Assembly: GCA_029776465.1 (NCBI GenBank)
Contig: JAKOTC010000048.1
Coordinates: 1 to 6,983 of the forward strand
DNA length: 6,983 bases
Direction: 5' to 3'
DNA from: Bacillota bacterium
GTDB taxonomy: Bacteria; Bacillota; Clostridia; Oscillospirales; JAKOTC01
The notes under the pieces are model-generated. The model had not been told where the DNA came from and searched no databases. It saw only the letters and a program-made list of their open reading frames with translations. Made by a program: the position numbers and the translations under genes. Positions 5,552 to 6,983 of the stretch are shown in pieces (position 1 is the stretch's first letter; each line of letters begins with the position of its first letter).

Positions 5552-6424
5552 ATGAAAATTGATATTCATAACCACCCTGACTGGCATGGGTATAACCGGG
5601 AGCGTTTTGTGGCCAACATGGACAAACTGGGAATTGACAAAACGGTTTTGCTTTCCTGGGACTGTCCAATAGATGAGGTGGACCCCCATATCATTGATGT
5701 GATGGTGCCTCAGGCGGGAAAGATGACTTGCCCCATCCCCTTTCAAAACGCACTGCCTTATGTGGAGAAATACCCCGACCGATTTTATCTGGGCTACGCG
5801 CCCGATCCTCGCACGCTGGATGCCTGCGACCGGCTGAAGGCTTTTAAGAAGCTGTATGACATCAAAATCTGCGGCGAGGTTAAATTGAGAATGATGTATG
5901 ATAACCCGGATGCCTTGCGGCTGTGGAGGACAGCGGGAGAGCTGGGCCTTCCGGTGCTGGTGCATCTGGATTATTGCATTCCCACCGGATCTAAATATCC
6001 CCGTCCGGACTGGTGGTATGGCGGCGGCATTCACGCGCTGGAACGGGCGGTGGCGGCCTGTCCGGAAACAAATTTCATCGGCCATGCTCCGGGTTTCTGG
6101 TGCCATATTTCCAAGGACGATCTGGGATTAACAGAACCCTATCCCAAGGGAGAAGTCATTCCCGGCGGTGAGATTGAGAGAATGCTGGAGACCTATCCGA
6201 ACCTCTATTGCGATATTTCGGCAGGTTCGGGCCATAACGCCCTGTCTCGGGACAAAGAATATTCCAAACAGTTTTTGATTAAATTTGCCGACCGGATTTG
6301 CTATGGCCGGGACTTCTTCGAAAATCTGCATCAGGAACTGCTTCAATCCCTTGATCTGCCTCAAGAGGTGCTGGATAAGATTTATTATCAGAATACGGCG
6401 AAGCTTCTGGGGTTGTCTCTTTAA
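5552..6424 (+). CDS. Metal-dependent amidohydrolase, amidohydrolase-2 (ACMSD-like) family
   Basis: This 290-residue soluble TIM-barrel hydrolase or decarboxylase belongs to the amidohydrolase-2 branch of the amidohydrolase superfamily. Likely metal and catalytic residues appear in order: H6 and H8 in DIHNHP on strand 1; E109/K111 in GEVKL; H138 in VHLD; H178 in GHAPG; and D254 in YGRDF, which replaces the more usual GSDYP. The C-terminal NTAKLLGL (281-288) matches the family's NAARLLGL ending. A Trp/Tyr-rich insert, PRPDWWYGGG (150-159), sits after strand 5 and could shape the substrate pocket. Family members include ACMSD, gamma-resorcylate decarboxylase and lactone hydrolases, so the reaction cannot be fixed. 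The ATG start is supported by AAAGGAG 8 nt upstream. It is transcribed divergently from the methyltransferase gene and ends at a strong hairpin. Confidence 0.93.
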   Translation: MKIDIHNHPDWHGYNRERFVANMDKLGIDKTVLLSWDCPIDEVDPHIIDVMVPQAGKMTCPIPFQNALPYVEKYPDRFYLGYAPDPRTLDACDRLKAFKKLYDIKICGEVKLRMMYDNPDALRLWRTAGELGLPVLVHLDYCIPTGSKYPRPDWWYGGGIHALERAVAACPETNFIGHAPGFWCHISKDDLGLTEPYPKGEVIPGGEIERMLETYPNLYCDISAGSGHNALSRDKEYSKQFLIKFADRICYGRDFFENLHQELLQSLDLPQEVLDKIYYQNTAKLLGLSL

Positions 6425-6429
6425 AATAG

Positions 6430-6458
6430 AAAGCGCTGCGAAATCTCGCAGCGCTTTT
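6430..6458. terminator. Bidirectional rho-independent terminator between convergent genes
   Basis: A perfect 10-bp stem AAGCGCTGCG/CGCAGCGCTT (6431-6440 with 6447-6456), extended by a further A-T pair, closes a 6-nt loop. On the plus strand it runs into TTTTGGTTT; on the minus strand, into CTATTTTA. It starts 5 nt after the amidohydrolase stop and lies 3 nt past the stop of the minus-strand TIM-barrel gene, so it can end both transcripts. Confidence 0.9.
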
Positions 6459-6461
6459 GGT

Positions 6462-6983
6462 TTATATCTGCAATACCCACTTTTTCAATATTTCCGCATC
6501 CCGATAGAAGCTTTCCAGACTGTCATTCTGGACAAATTCCAGTAAGAAGGGGCAGTCGGGATTTGCTTTTTTAATGATTGCCATCCGTTCCAGCCAGAGC
6601 TCGGTTCCATCTGCAAGAGGGAGTTTAGTCCCTTTACTGTCCCAGTGAAAGGTGTGAACAGTGTGAACAAAGGGAAGCACCTCCAGAAGTTCAGCGGAAA
6701 TCTGGCTGGTGGTCAGATCGGGATTGGGCTGCCAATAGAGATATAAATTCTCGCTTTCCGCAGCACGAACCAGTTCCACGGCGGTTTGGCTGTTGTCGGT
6801 CAGGGTGCCCCGATGGTATTCAAAGCAGACCTTCAGCCCGTATTTTGCCGCAATATCGCAAACGGCTTTTGTTCGCCGGGCGGCGGCTTTGCGATATTCC
6901 CAATCCGTATCCCGGGTGGACTTGTCTCCCGCCCAGATGCGGATGACCGGTGCGCCAAGCGCCTGTGCGGTTTTGGCATTGAT
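6462..6983 (-). CDS. Sugar phosphate isomerase/epimerase-like TIM-barrel protein (C-terminal 173 residues)
   Basis: The reading frame stays open from the right edge to TAA at 6462, so this is the C-terminal part of a gene that starts outside the window. The in-frame GTG at 6779 is internal. The visible part looks like the second half of an AP-endonuclease-2/xylose-isomerase-like barrel. Strand LGAPVIRIWAG is followed by a long helix, then KVCFEYHRGTLTDN with E55 (visible numbering) as likely metal ligand. YWQPNPD (83-89) follows, then HTVHTFHW (107-114) with likely metal His, and LLEFVQND (147-154) with E149 as the last ligand. Such enzymes epimerise or isomerise sugars, keto-acids or inositol derivatives using a divalent metal. 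It converges on the amidohydrolase gene and shares its terminator. The family is fairly secure; the reaction is unknown. Confidence 0.87.
   Translation of the reverse strand: MNAKTAQALGAPVIRIWAGDKSTRDTDWEYRKAAARRTKAVCDIAAKYGLKVCFEYHRGTLTDNSQTAVELVRAAESENLYLYWQPNPDLTTSQISAELLEVLPFVHTVHTFHWDSKGTKLPLADGTELWLERMAIIKKANPDCPFLLEFVQNDSLESFYRDAEILKKWVLQI

Noticed and set aside
5522..6106. Minus-strand 194-residue open frame
   Set aside because: It is antisense to the N-terminal half of the amidohydrolase, whose metal-binding motifs fix the coding strand.
6462..6779. A short complete 105-residue protein starting at GTG 6779
   Set aside because: The frame stays open to the window edge and the upstream residues continue a TIM-barrel pattern, including the likely metal-binding Glu. 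It is a cut gene, not a small protein.

Overview
The window looks like chromosomal DNA from a Gram-positive, probably clostridial, bacterium of the Bacillota. The evidence is strong purine-rich Shine-Dalgarno (SD) sites (GGAGG, AGGAGG), GTG as well as ATG starts, near-consensus sigma-A promoters with extended -10 boxes, a CCA-encoding tRNA gene and a FeoB of a type I associate with Clostridia. Base composition looks balanced. I see no insertion sequence, CRISPR array, phage gene or origin. The species cannot be named from this window.

Layout: (1) 1-2032, plus strand: ferrous iron transporter FeoB, cut at the left edge inside its P-loop. (2) 2046-2230: a tRNA-Val(CAC) gene on the minus strand, with its own promoter, an A/T-rich upstream tract and a terminator hairpin that separates it from the convergent feoB. 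(3) 2234-4449, minus strand: a two-gene operon. An extended -10 promoter drives an M55 (DppA-like) zinc aminopeptidase, whose 3' end overlaps the GTG start of a DegT/DnrJ/EryC1/StrS-type PLP aminotransferase by 35 nt. (4) 4451-5350, minus strand: a class I SAM-dependent methyltransferase gene with its own promoter and terminator. (5) 5351-5551: a compact divergent control region with two near-consensus promoters back to back and a dyad covering parts of both -35 boxes. (6) 5552-6424, plus strand: a metal-dependent amidohydrolase of the amidohydrolase-2 (ACMSD-like) family. (7) A bidirectional terminator at 6430-6458. (8) 6462-6983, minus strand: the C-terminal part of a xylose-isomerase-like TIM-barrel protein, cut at the right edge.

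The iron transporter and tRNA look like housekeeping genes next to a small-molecule metabolism cluster. The five enzymes (M55 aminopeptidase, aminotransferase, methyltransferase, amidohydrolase, TIM-barrel isomerase/epimerase) suggest processing of an amino- or amide-bearing small molecule, but no substrate can be read from the sequence. The strongest direct regulatory evidence is the shared control region of the methyltransferase and amidohydrolase genes, which suggests co-regulation. I did not find convincing evidence of a wholly new system. The M55/DegT pair and the divergent switch deserve the closest look.
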